Positions 45,840 through 54,801 of a DNA stretch of 64,000 bases are shown in pieces (within the stretch, counting starts at the first letter, position 1; each line of letters opens with the position of its first letter). The stretch is taken from positions 3,785,001-3,849,000 of the forward strand of contig NZ_CP048796.1 in NCBI RefSeq assembly GCF_010748935.1. Reading direction: 5' to 3'. The stretch comes from Providencia vermicola (GTDB taxonomy: Bacteria > Pseudomonadota > Gammaproteobacteria > Enterobacterales > Enterobacteriaceae). Both the position numbers and the translations under genes were made by a program. Under the pieces are notes generated by a model that made no database searches, was not told the DNA's origin, and was given only the letters and a program-made list of their open reading frames with translations.

Positions 45840-47261
45840 ATGAAAATCTCGAGAAGAAAACTACTTTTAGGGGTCGGTGCTGCGGGTGTTCTCGCAGGGG
45901 GTGCTACGGTTGTTCCAATGATCCGTAGAGAAGGTCGATTTGAGTCGACTAAATCTCGTGTACCTGCTGTTGCGGGCACCGAGGGGGCATTACCGAAATC
46001 AGCAGATGCTGTCATTATCGGTGCTGGCCTTCAAGGAATAATGACTGCCATTAATCTTACTGAAAGAGGAATGAACGTCGTTATTTGTGAAAAAGGTGTT
46101 GTCGGCGGTGAACAGTCTGGTCGTGCCTACAGTCAAATCATTAGTTACAAAACCTCTCCAGAAATTTTTCCATTACACCATTATGGAAAGATTTTATGGA
46201 CCGGTATGAATGAAAAAATCGGTGCAGATACGAGTTACCGAATTCAAGGCCGTGTTGAAGTTCCTTCAAGCGAAAAAGATCTTGAACTGACCAGAGAATG
46301 GATTAAAAAGAATTCAGAGAACCCAGGTTTTGATACCCCATTGAGAACTCGCATGATCGAGGGTGAAGAACTGGCAAAACGTCTTCCTAATGCTCAGACA
46401 CCATGGAAAATTGGTGGATTTGAAGAAGATGCTGGTAGTCTCGATCCTGAAGTTGTGACGCCAACGATGGCGAACTACGCAAAATCACTCGGGATTCGTA
46501 TCTATACCAATTGTGCCGTAAGAGGCTTGGAAACCGCAGGCGGTAAAATTTCAGATGTGGTGACTGAGAAAGGCTCCATCAAAACCTCTAACGTGGTTCT
46601 AACGGGCGGTATTTGGTCTCGTCTGTTTATGGGTAACCTTGGCGTTGACGTTCCTACACTCAATGTTTATCTCTCACAACAACGTATCACGGGTGTACCG
46701 GGCGCACCAAAAGGTAACGTACACTTACCAAATGGTATCCACTTCCGTGAGCAAGCAGATGGAACTTATGCGGTTGCTCCACGTATCTTTACGAGCTCTA
46801 TCGTGAAAGACAGCTTCCTGTTAGGTCCACGCTTTATGCACTTACTGGGCGGCGGAGAACTACCATTAGAATTCTCTATCGGTAAAGATTTGTTTAACTC
46901 TTTCACAATGGCAACGTCATGGCGTTTAGATGAAAAAACACCATTTGAAGAGTTCCGTACAGCTACTAACACACCAAACACAGACCACCTGGATGGCGTA
47001 CTCGAAAGACTGCGTAATGAATTCCCTGTGTTTAAAGAGTCGAAAGTGGTTGAACGTTGGGGCGGCACAGTTAGCCCAACCGATGATGAAATTCCAATTA
47101 TTTCTAAAATTGAACAATACCCAGGCCTTGTTATCAACACAGCAACAGGTTGGGGTATGACAGAAAGTCCAGCATCAGGTCAACTGACTGCGGATCTATT
47201 GATGGATACTAAACCAGTCATCGATCCACACCCGTACAGACTTTCTCGTTTTACTGAATAA
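45840..47261 (+). CDS. Membrane-associated L-amino acid deaminase (FAD-dependent)
   Basis: Flavoenzyme of 473 residues that oxidatively deaminates L-amino acids to 2-oxo acids and ammonia, passing electrons to the respiratory chain; the classic phenylpyruvic-acid reaction of Proteus and Providencia. The N-terminus MKISRRKLLLGVGAAG is a twin-arginine-like membrane leader. The FAD-binding GAGLQG lies at residues 61-66, the insertion region follows, and the C-terminal NTATGWGMTESPASGQLTADLL closes the FAD site. I recall the P. mirabilis enzyme as closely similar throughout. The ATG at 45840 has GAGG upstream; a TTG four codons earlier is ignored. Substrate class (aromatic or broad) is not decidable from sequence alone. 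Confidence 0.93.
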   Translation: MKISRRKLLLGVGAAGVLAGGATVVPMIRREGRFESTKSRVPAVAGTEGALPKSADAVIIGAGLQGIMTAINLTERGMNVVICEKGVVGGEQSGRAYSQIISYKTSPEIFPLHHYGKILWTGMNEKIGADTSYRIQGRVEVPSSEKDLELTREWIKKNSENPGFDTPLRTRMIEGEELAKRLPNAQTPWKIGGFEEDAGSLDPEVVTPTMANYAKSLGIRIYTNCAVRGLETAGGKISDVVTEKGSIKTSNVVLTGGIWSRLFMGNLGVDVPTLNVYLSQQRITGVPGAPKGNVHLPNGIHFREQADGTYAVAPRIFTSSIVKDSFLLGPRFMHLLGGGELPLEFSIGKDLFNSFTMATSWRLDEKTPFEEFRTATNTPNTDHLDGVLERLRNEFPVFKESKVVERWGGTVSPTDDEIPIISKIEQYPGLVINTATGWGMTESPASGQLTADLLMDTKPVIDPHPYRLSRFTE

Positions 47262-47444
47262 GAGCGATAATTTCTACTGACGTTAATTGTTCTTTAAAAT
47301 TTATTGTTCAAGCTGTGCATTGCATCAATGAATGTATGGCTTGTCTATATAAGTTGATACTCTAAATAACTCAGTCCGTCGCCAACAACGCGACGGCTTG
47401 AAGTATGAGGAGAACTATTACTGTGATAATGTTAAGGAGCTTAC

Positions 47445-47936
47445 ATGCGCTATAAAACTTTACTTCTTTCTCTCCCATTGGTTCTGGGTGTAGCGAGTGC
47501 AAATGCTGAAGGTGTAAAAACCAATAAGCTGCAAGGAATGCCTATCGCTGAGTCGGTAGAAATCAGTGCAACTAATGACATCATTTTCCTAAGCGGAAAG
47601 GTGCCAACTAAAATCTCTAAAGACGCTCCTGAAGGTGTCCTTGAGTCATACGGTAATACTGAAACTCAAACTATCAACGTCATGAAGCAGATCGAAGCTC
47701 ACCTTGCTGATCTTGGCCTGACTCTGAACGATGTTGTGAAAATGCAAGTTTTCCTTGTTGGTGGTGATGAAACTAAAGGCACTATGGATTTTGCTGGCTT
47801 TATGGCTGGATACTCAAAATTCTATAATGACAAATCAGAAAACCTGCCCGCTCGTTCAACTTTCCAAGTCGCTAAACTAGCTAACCCAGCTTGGCGTGTT
47901 GAAATCGAAGTGACCGCGGTACGTCCTAAGAAATAA
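47445..47936 (+). CDS. Exported RidA/YjgF-family protein
   Basis: Protein of 163 residues. A Sec signal peptide (MRYKTLLLSLPLVLGVASANA) is followed by one RidA/YjgF/UK114 domain. The family Arg that interacts with the substrate carboxylate is present as R137 (NLPARST), with FLSGKVP and VEIEVTAV also typical. RidA proteins hydrolyse reactive enamine/imine intermediates; here the location would be periplasmic. It lies 183 bases after the L-amino acid deaminase on the same strand with a strong AAGGAG site. Because the deaminase makes an imino acid first, hydrolysis of that product is the natural hypothesis. Confidence 0.88.
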   Translation: MRYKTLLLSLPLVLGVASANAEGVKTNKLQGMPIAESVEISATNDIIFLSGKVPTKISKDAPEGVLESYGNTETQTINVMKQIEAHLADLGLTLNDVVKMQVFLVGGDETKGTMDFAGFMAGYSKFYNDKSENLPARSTFQVAKLANPAWRVEIEVTAVRPKK

Positions 47937-47990
47937 GTGATTTAATGCAGCGGGCGATGGTGATTTATTATCATTCGCTGCATCAATAAA

Positions 47991-48030
47991 ATAACCTCTA
48001 TACCGAACCGGTGATAGAGGTTATTTTTTA
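47991..48030. terminator. Bidirectional terminator between ridA-like gene and ABC ATPase gene
   Basis: A perfect 11-base-pair stem, ATAACCTCTAT / ATAGAGGTTAT, with an ACCGGT-containing loop, followed by TTTTTTA on the plus strand and by TTTTATT on the minus strand. It sits between two convergent genes and suits both. Confidence 0.88.
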
Positions 48031-48054
48031 TACGATAGAAACTAAGGAATTAAG

Positions 48055-48810
48055 CTAGTAATACATCGCAATGAGTTTGTCATCCACCGATTTTATTTCT
48101 ATTGGTGTATCAAAGATATCCTCAATAATGTCCACCTTCATAATATCCTTGGGCGCGCCATGATAAACTAACTCCCCAGACCGCATGGCCAAAATATGAT
48201 CTGAATAAACCGACGCAAAGTTAATATCATGGATAACTAAAATAATTGTTTTACCTAGTTCATCCGCTGCGCGACGTAATAACTTCATCATGATCACAGA
48301 GTGCTTCATATCCAAGTTATTTAATGGCTCATCCAATAACACATATTCTGTGTCTTGACACAAGACCATTGCAACATAAGCGCGTTGTCGCTGACCGCCC
48401 GATAACTCATCTAAATAGCGATGACGTAAATTAGAGAGATTTAAGAATGCGAGCGACTCGTCGATTTTCTTTTTATCCTCGACGGTCAAGCGCCCTTTGG
48501 TATAAGGATAACGGCCAAAACCAACTAACTCTTCAACCGTAAGGCGACTAGCAAACTGGTTTTCTTGACGTAATACAGATAAGTAAGTTGCTAATTTATC
48601 GCTTGGCGTTTTCACAACATCTAATTCATTCACTTTGACATGACCGGAGTCAGCCATTAATAAGCGACCAATAATAGACAACAGTGTCGACTTACCGGCC
48701 CCATTCGGCCCAATAATCGACGTAATACCACTATTTTTAATGGTTGTTGTGATGTTATCTAAGACCTTAGTATCCTGATAACTTTTCGATATCTGATTAA
48801 TTTCAATCAT
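48055..48810 (-). CDS. Ferric-siderophore ABC transporter ATPase
   Basis: ATPase of 251 residues, last gene of the importer operon. Walker A GPNGAGKST, signature LSGGQRQRAYVAM, Walker B YVLLDEPLNNLD and switch His (VIHDINFAS) are complete. It is of the FepC/YclP/VctC/CeuD type. It follows the second permease after one base, so it is part of a four-gene operon whose products form one inner-membrane importer. Confidence 0.93.
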   Translation of the reverse strand: MIEINQISKSYQDTKVLDNITTTIKNSGITSIIGPNGAGKSTLLSIIGRLLMADSGHVKVNELDVVKTPSDKLATYLSVLRQENQFASRLTVEELVGFGRYPYTKGRLTVEDKKKIDESLAFLNLSNLRHRYLDELSGGQRQRAYVAMVLCQDTEYVLLDEPLNNLDMKHSVIMMKLLRRAADELGKTIILVIHDINFASVYSDHILAMRSGELVYHGAPKDIMKVDIIEDIFDTPIEIKSVDDKLIAMYY

Positions 48811-48811
48811 A

Positions 48812-49795
48812 CTAAAACCTTCTTAACACCATATAAATAAAGAATATGCCGCCGATAAATTCGATCACAACAGATAGCGTACCCGCCATATTCAAACCAT
48901 AATCTAGGATCAATTGCCCACCAATTAACGCAATTACCCCCAACAAGAAAGAGACAGGCAATAGATAACGGTGTTGGCTACTACCACTAATAAAATAAGC
49001 TAAGTTCGCCACCATTAATCCTAAAAATGTTAATGGCCCGACCAAGGCGGTCGAAATAGCGACGAGTATGGAGATAAGCAGCAAGATTACCGTCACTTTA
49101 TGACGATAATTAATACCTAAATTAATGGCATTCGCTTGACCAAGCGCCAAAACATCAAAGCAATAACGCATGCGCCATAATAGAATGCCGACAACAAGCG
49201 TAATGATGAGAGTAAAGAGAATTAGCTCAGGTGTCGCACGTGTAAAGGTCGCAAACATACGACTTTGTAGAATAGAAAATTCGTTAGGATCCATCAGTCT
49301 CTGCAATAACGTAGCAGTACTGCGAAATAAGGTCCCAAGAATAATACCTACCATCAAAACAAGGTTGATATTGAGTTTAGCTGACACAAATAACCAGCGA
49401 TAAAGCAATACCGAAAAGAGAACCAATAACGAAGATTCTAATAAGAACTTACCAATATTTAATAGCCATGATGCAGGAAAAATATCGGTATAAAAGACAA
49501 AGATGGATTGTAATAAAATAAATAACGCCTCTAGCCCCATAATGGAAGGCGTTAAAATTTTATTATTAGCAATCGTTTGGAAAAGTACCGTCGATACACC
49601 GGAAGCAAATGCAACCAGAATCATTGTCAGTACCATATAACCCCGATGCGGCAGTATATAAGCGAGGTTATTGCCTAGGTTAATCGTCATAAATAGCACA
49701 ATCGCTAAAACCGATAGCCCCAGTAAAATCCATATCCTTTGTCGTGGTGTCATACCCTTTTTGGGCAATGCAATTGATGCATTAACTTTTTGCAT
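48812..49795 (-). CDS. Ferric-siderophore ABC permease (second of two)
   Basis: Membrane protein of 327 residues of the FecCD/BtuC family with about nine to ten helices; GINYRHKVTVILLLISILVA and GPLTFLGLMVANLAYFISG are the family motifs, the latter contacting the ATPase. It resembles YclO/VctG/CeuC. Its start overlaps the first permease by 14 bases, so the pair is probably translated together and forms a heterodimer. Confidence 0.93.
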   Translation of the reverse strand: MQKVNASIALPKKGMTPRQRIWILLGLSVLAIVLFMTINLGNNLAYILPHRGYMVLTMILVAFASGVSTVLFQTIANNKILTPSIMGLEALFILLQSIFVFYTDIFPASWLLNIGKFLLESSLLVLFSVLLYRWLFVSAKLNINLVLMVGIILGTLFRSTATLLQRLMDPNEFSILQSRMFATFTRATPELILFTLIITLVVGILLWRMRYCFDVLALGQANAINLGINYRHKVTVILLLISILVAISTALVGPLTFLGLMVANLAYFISGSSQHRYLLPVSFLLGVIALIGGQLILDYGLNMAGTLSVVIEFIGGIFFIYMVLRRF

Positions 49796-50744
49796 AACGT
49801 TGCTGCTTCAATAATAAGAAAAGGAAAATCACGGCGCCGATAACACCTAAAATAACACTTGCGGGTATTTCAAATGGATAGCGAATTGATCGACCGATAA
49901 TGTCGCAAAGCAACACTAAGCCTCCACCGGCAAGGCAGATCCACGGCAGTGTTTTACGAATGTTATCGCCCATAATTAAGCTAACAAGATTAGGAATAAT
50001 CAGTCCTAAGAAAGGCAACGCGCCCACGACAACGACGACGACCCCACTAATCAACGCGATAATAGAGAGCCCAATCGTCATCACTTTGCGGTAGTTTAAA
50101 CCAACATTGATAGCAAATTCACGCCCCATTCCAGCCACCGTAAAGCTATCCGCAATCCAACACGCAAGCAATGTGAGCAACCCGACTAGCCATAAAAGCT
50201 CATAGCGACCTTGAATAATGCTAGAAAAATCTCCACTCATCCAAGCACTTAATGCCTGCAATAAATCAAAGGTATAAGCTGTAAAAATGGTGAGAGCACT
50301 AATCACCGCACCTAACATGATACCGACAAGCGGTACAATCAGAGCAGATTTTAAAATCACTCGGCGCAACAGGATCATAAACAGCATAGTGCCTAACAAA
50401 GCAAACCCACTCGCAACCACCATTTTTGTCATGATATCCGCAGTTGGGAACAACACCATGACAAACAGTAAGCCTAAACTCGCTGATTGAGTGGTTCCAG
50501 CCAATGAAGGCTCAACAAAACGGTTTTGCGTGAGAAGTTGCATGATAAGCCCAGCAACACTCATTGCGCTGCCTGCTAATATTAAAGAAACGGTTCGAGG
50601 AATTCGACTGATAAAAAAGATGTCTTGCATCTCGGGGTCAGTGAAAAGTGAAACGGGTGACACGTCACCCGCTCCAATAAACAAACTGATCACCGCTAAT
50701 ACCAATAAGGCGATAATTCCAAAAAATAGATAAAGCGTTTTCAT
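49782..50744 (-). CDS. Ferric-siderophore ABC permease (first of two)
   Basis: FecCD/BtuC-family membrane protein of 320 residues with conserved IPRTVSLILAGSAMSVAGLIMQ and GALPFLGLIIPNLVSLIMG. It resembles YclN/VctD/CeuB. The gene begins three bases after the binding-protein gene. Together with the second permease it builds the translocation path for the iron-siderophore complex. Confidence 0.93.
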   Translation of the reverse strand: MKTLYLFFGIIALLVLAVISLFIGAGDVSPVSLFTDPEMQDIFFISRIPRTVSLILAGSAMSVAGLIMQLLTQNRFVEPSLAGTTQSASLGLLFVMVLFPTADIMTKMVVASGFALLGTMLFMILLRRVILKSALIVPLVGIMLGAVISALTIFTAYTFDLLQALSAWMSGDFSSIIQGRYELLWLVGLLTLLACWIADSFTVAGMGREFAINVGLNYRKVMTIGLSIIALISGVVVVVVGALPFLGLIIPNLVSLIMGDNIRKTLPWICLAGGGLVLLCDIIGRSIRYPFEIPASVILGVIGAVIFLFLLLKQQRYAKS

Positions 50745-50747
50745 TGA

Positions 50748-51716
50748 TTAGTTTGTTTGGCTTTTTTCCAGTGCGTTATTAACATCATCCATTAACTGAG
50801 AATAAGTTTGAATACCACCAGCGATATAGACCGCAGTTGGATCAAGATAGGTCACTTGCTGCTTATCCCATGCAGATGTTTTTCTTACTAATGCATTATC
50901 TAATACTTGTGCAGCAGGCTGCGCATCAGTACGACCGATTGCACTATCACGATCAATCACAAACAACCAATCTGGGTTCAGTTTGACCAGCAATTCTGCG
51001 TTAACAATATTACCGTGTCTGCCTGTGTCTTCACCGAACACATAAGCAGGTTCAAAACCTAACTCATCAAAAATAAAGCCAAAACGTGAACCAGGACCAT
51101 AAGCAGAAATTTTACCGCCACTCACTAGAATCACCATAGCTTTACCTGCATTTGGTGTTTTCGTTTTGATATCCGCAATTTTTGCTTTGAAATCACCAAC
51201 TAACTGCTCAGCTTCTTTTTCTTTGCCAAACAGCATACCCAATTCAGTCGTGCGCTCTGTTAAGCTATCGATAAAACGTTTGTTATCAATATCCATTGAG
51301 ATGGTGGGAGCAACCGCACTCAGTTTATCGTATGCATCACGAGCACGACTACCACCTAAAATGAGGTCTGGTTGAGCGTTACTAATGGTTTCATAAGCAG
51401 GTTCGAACAATGTCCCTGCATTGGTATATTCTTGGCCGCTATATTTAGATAAGAATTTGGGTAAATGGACGTTAGTTTGTGGAAGACCCGCGACTGGAGC
51501 ACCCAGTGCATCCATAATATCTAGGGTTTCCATATTCATCACGAAGACTTTTTCAGGATGGCGGGGAACGTCTGTTTTACCTTGAGCATGCTCAATCGTG
51601 ATCGTTTGTTTCTCAGCCGCCGCAGAGGTTTCTTTGTTTTCTTTAGATTGATCACAACCCGCCAACACTAAGGCCGACAATAAAACTAGCCCCGAAGTTA
51701 ATGATTTTACAAACAT
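50748..51716 (-). CDS. Ferric-siderophore-binding lipoprotein (CeuE/YclQ/VctP family)
   Basis: Periplasmic binding protein of 322 residues with a lipoprotein signal; the lipobox LAGC gives Cys21 as the lipidated residue. The class III binding fold shows HPEKVFVMNMETLDIMDALGAP and the segments GRHGN and DPTAVYIAGG, where CeuE-like proteins carry the His and Tyr that coordinate iron in catecholate complexes. This suggests tetradentate catecholates or linear enterobactin fragments, but the ligand is inferred. GGAGG stands seven bases before the ATG. No siderophore synthesis or outer-membrane receptor gene is in the window. Confidence 0.9.
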   Translation of the reverse strand: MFVKSLTSGLVLLSALVLAGCDQSKENKETSAAAEKQTITIEHAQGKTDVPRHPEKVFVMNMETLDIMDALGAPVAGLPQTNVHLPKFLSKYSGQEYTNAGTLFEPAYETISNAQPDLILGGSRARDAYDKLSAVAPTISMDIDNKRFIDSLTERTTELGMLFGKEKEAEQLVGDFKAKIADIKTKTPNAGKAMVILVSGGKISAYGPGSRFGFIFDELGFEPAYVFGEDTGRHGNIVNAELLVKLNPDWLFVIDRDSAIGRTDAQPAAQVLDNALVRKTSAWDKQQVTYLDPTAVYIAGGIQTYSQLMDDVNNALEKSQTN

Positions 51717-52544
51717 CCAATTTCCTCCATCTATACTCTAAATAATGAGAGTTATCGCTTTAGGTGTGATGAGCCGACCTGATTTATTAAACACATCGCA
51801 TGCTCAACACGGTTAGTAACATCACAAAAACAAGCTTTGAACTTATGATGTAACCCGCCGATTTCACCCATATCACAAATAATGGTGCTATCTTACCTTG
51901 TACTTAGTACAAATGATATTAGTTTACATTTGCATTCAAAAGAAATGGTAGCGAACGCACAAATTCCTAAAATAGATCTTATTCGCAACATATAAGTACT
52001 TTGAGGCTATCCGCAGCGGATCAATCGTCATCGAATACAAAAAGGAGGGATATAAACTAATAAAAATCGAAACAACACACTGGGCCATATTGCCTATAGC
52101 ACAACCGTTTCTACGATAGCGATGCTCACGTCAGGGCTATTGGAGGACAATGCAATCTTGCTACTCACACACTTGAAACTCGCATCCATTCTCTAATAAA
52201 AAATCATGCATAGTGATAATTAAAATATAACACTCAAACAATATTACGATGTAATGATATCAATCATAGCTCCCTCTAAATAATACACTCGAGATTGAGA
52301 ATAAACCCTGTTAAAAGTCGAAAAGCGTTTTATCAATAAACGGTATTTCCCTCTAATAGCGGTATATATTCCGACTCAAAATAGTATTGAAAGGTCGCTA
52401 ATCAACTTATCTGAAAACGGCGTCAGCATAAATTAGCTGTAGCAAAATAAACTCATCAGTTATATAACAAGTTAATCAAACCGTCTGATAATGTTTATAG
52501 TCGTTAAATGCTCCCCTTACACAATAAGAATATTAGGATTCATT
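51717..52544. other. Gene-free divergent region between importer and secreted-protein genes
   Basis: About 830 bases. The promoter of the siderophore importer must lie at its left end and a promoter for the gene at 52545 at its right end. I found no gene. A weak Fur-like candidate is listed separately; a second AT-rich dyad (CAAATG...CATTTG, about 51909-51931) is another weak possibility. Confidence 0.45.
51738..51756 (-). promoter_or_regulatory. Weak Fur-box candidate upstream of the siderophore importer
   Basis: GATAACTCTCATTATTTAG on the minus strand matches the 19-base Fur consensus at 11 positions. It lies 22 bases upstream of the binding-protein start codon. Iron-Fur repression is expected for such importers, but this match alone is not convincing. 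Confidence 0.3.
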
Positions 52545-53003
52545 ATGCTAACTTACCGTAATATAGTGTGTTTTACCCTCTCTTTAGGATTACTTTCTCC
52601 CATTGCTCTTGCGAATTCCCATACTGTTACTGTCTTCCAGTGTGTCAATAAAAATCAAAAAAAGGTCAATGTCAGTTTAGTGAATGGGCAGTATATTTAT
52701 CAGTTTGGTAAACTGAACCAAACACCGGATATCACTATGGAGAGAAAGCCAGAACAATTAGTGGCGCGCTATTTCAATCCTAAAGGTGCTGATACCGATA
52801 CGGGTACTGCGCAAATCTATGAGATGGATTTTCGTAACGGTCACTACACCTATACCATATCCTCTGCATATTTAGGCACAAAGCATGAAGCAGAAGTCAA
52901 TGTGTATCAAAAAGATAAATTTCTCACTAGCATTTCTTGCTTACCTAACACTATTGTCGATAATCTTAGCGAACATATTTTCGATTTACCGAGTGATAAT
53001 TAA
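52545..53003 (+). CDS. Secreted protein of unknown function
   Basis: Protein of 152 residues with a signal peptide (MLTYRNIVCFTLSLGLLSPIALA) and two Cys in the mature chain (FQCVNKN and ISCLPN), so possibly a periplasmic disulfide-bonded beta-rich domain. I recognise no family. The open frame begins at 52491, but ATG 52545 has AGGA upstream and starts the signal peptide. The next gene starts 24 bases downstream and encodes a thioredoxin-like protein, so the two are probably co-transcribed. Confidence 0.75.
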   Translation: MLTYRNIVCFTLSLGLLSPIALANSHTVTVFQCVNKNQKKVNVSLVNGQYIYQFGKLNQTPDITMERKPEQLVARYFNPKGADTDTGTAQIYEMDFRNGHYTYTISSAYLGTKHEAEVNVYQKDKFLTSISCLPNTIVDNLSEHIFDLPSDN

Positions 53004-53027
53004 ATTTTAGGTAAAATAGACCTCATT

Positions 53028-53372
53028 ATGGCGATCATCAAACACCTCGATCAATGCAGTTTTAATCGTGCTCTCTTAAATCCAGAACAGCCTGGGCAGA
53101 TCGCCGTTGTGTATTTTTCCGCCTCTTGGTGCCAGCCTTGTAAAAATATGCGGCCTATCTTTGAGCAATTACCGACACAACTAAATAGCACTACTATTCA
53201 TTTTGGCATCGTTGACATTGCTCAGTCTCCTACATTGGCACCTATCTACGGTATTCGATCGGTGCCCTCAATTGCCTTATTTAAAGATTCACGCTTACTG
53301 ACGGTGGTGGCAGGCGAAGTCTCACTACAGCATGCCACAACAAAAATACAATCCGCACTCACGACGGAATAA
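53028..53372 (+). CDS. Thioredoxin-like protein
   Basis: Protein of 114 residues with a thioredoxin fold: VVYFSASWCQPCKNM carries the WCxxC active site (C35, C38) and RSVPSIALF the cis-proline loop. The CQPC dipeptide differs from the CGPC of thioredoxin 1, so its redox potential and partners may differ. No signal peptide, so cytoplasmic. Likely in one operon with the secreted protein gene upstream. It converges with the SPOR-domain gene with one base between the stop codons. Confidence 0.88.
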   Translation: MAIIKHLDQCSFNRALLNPEQPGQIAVVYFSASWCQPCKNMRPIFEQLPTQLNSTTIHFGIVDIAQSPTLAPIYGIRSVPSIALFKDSRLLTVVAGEVSLQHATTKIQSALTTE

Positions 53373-53373
53373 A

Positions 53374-54801
53374 TTAATGCAACTCCGATTGGACATGTCT
53401 CAAACTACGCACCCATGGCTTATCACGTTGAATGGCTGCAGGTAAAGTCTTCAACGCTCGTTTTGCTGACGATAAATTAGCAAATTCGCCATAAACCAAA
53501 ACATACCATTGACGCCCATTGCGCACAGTTTCATACACTAAATAATTCGATAATTTATGGCGACGGGCTTGGTCATATAGACCGGAGGGTGAACTCGCAC
53601 TGCCAAGCTGCAACGTATAATGTAAAGCGCTAGCTGTCCGCAGCTCACCTCCTAAGTTATACACTGGGCTTATCGTTGATGATGGCTTATTCTCGACTTT
53701 CGCGGTTTTTACCATAGCAGAAGAGTTATCCTGTTTGGCCGTTTCTTCCTCTGGCTTCATTGTGACATGTAATATCTTATTTTCAGGTAACTTACGAAGT
53801 GTCGCAGCCAAATCAATGAGTTTTGTCTCTGGTGTTTGTTCATCATCATAACGTAAGGGTTCCACTATTGGGTCAGACACCACACCCTCCCCTTCAATCA
53901 CTCCCTGTGCTAATCGTTTGCTTTGCCGCGTCGCATTATTCGCTGGCTCTTCTTGCTGCTCAGACAATGAGGGCTCTAGGGTTGTGGTTTGCGCTGATTT
54001 TTTTGGGAGATTGCGTGCAACTTCAACAGGCTGAAGCGGCTCTACAGGTAAATGGTTAGCTATTTGGGTCTCTTCTTTTTGTTGATGACTAAAAATATGA
54101 TGTGCAAGTAACTTCCCGTGTTCTGATAACTGATTCAATGCATCATGATATAGGTATCCACTCGCACGAATCACCTCAATGAAACTAGGCAGGGTAGAAA
54201 ATTTTTGCTGAAATTGCTCATACCTTAGTGGTGCTAAAGTGGGATTAAATTTCGGTACTGAGATGATGGCATTTTGCACTAACGCAAGATCAATTTTTGG
54301 CTGACGAATTGGCTCTATTTTAAAAGGGTTGCTCCCAATACCTTTATTTGTCATTTCCGGTAATTGTTGGCAAAGCTTCAGATCAGGCTCTGCAATGAGC
54401 GCGCGAGATGCGGGTGATAACATTGCGGTTTCTGCTCGAATTTCAGCAAGAAAATTTTTGGCAAGGTCATGCACTTCTCCTTTCGCGTGTGACGCTTTTT
54501 CTAACCACCATTGGGCGCAGGCCGTATTTTGTATTCCACCATCGCCAAAATAAAATAAAATGCCTAAATGGAGTTGCCCTAGCGGGTATCCCTGTACCGC
54601 CGATTGATGAATATAATAACGACCTTTAACGAGATCCACAGGAACGCCATCCCCATTAATTAATTGCACACCTTTATCATGAGTCATTTCAACCGATGAA
54701 CTCTGTGTCTGTGCAATGGAGTTACTCAGAAAATTACTGCCTAAAACGATAGATAAAATAGCAAATTTAACGATACTGCGATGATGCTGTGAAATAAACA
54801 T
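53374..54801 (-). CDS. Sel1-like/SPOR-domain periplasmic protein
   Basis: Protein of 475 residues. Signal peptide from ATG 54801 (MFISQHHRSIVKF...NSIAQTQ). The N-terminal part has a Sel1-like repeat (YIHQSAVQGYPLGQLHLGIL and DGGIQNTACAQWW). A low-complexity middle rich in Gln, Glu and Pro follows, then a C-terminal SPOR domain of about 80 residues (LHYTLQLGSASSPSGLYDQA...WYVLVYGEFANLSSAKRAL), which binds denuded septal peptidoglycan. This suggests a cell-division or envelope role, comparable in outline with DamX. Two ATGs further upstream (54840, 54846) lack a ribosome site. Confidence 0.82.
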   Translation of the reverse strand: MFISQHHRSIVKFAILSIVLGSNFLSNSIAQTQSSSVEMTHDKGVQLINGDGVPVDLVKGRYYIHQSAVQGYPLGQLHLGILFYFGDGGIQNTACAQWWLEKASHAKGEVHDLAKNFLAEIRAETAMLSPASRALIAEPDLKLCQQLPEMTNKGIGSNPFKIEPIRQPKIDLALVQNAIISVPKFNPTLAPLRYEQFQQKFSTLPSFIEVIRASGYLYHDALNQLSEHGKLLAHHIFSHQQKEETQIANHLPVEPLQPVEVARNLPKKSAQTTTLEPSLSEQQEEPANNATRQSKRLAQGVIEGEGVVSDPIVEPLRYDDEQTPETKLIDLAATLRKLPENKILHVTMKPEEETAKQDNSSAMVKTAKVENKPSSTISPVYNLGGELRTASALHYTLQLGSASSPSGLYDQARRHKLSNYLVYETVRNGRQWYVLVYGEFANLSSAKRALKTLPAAIQRDKPWVRSLRHVQSELH

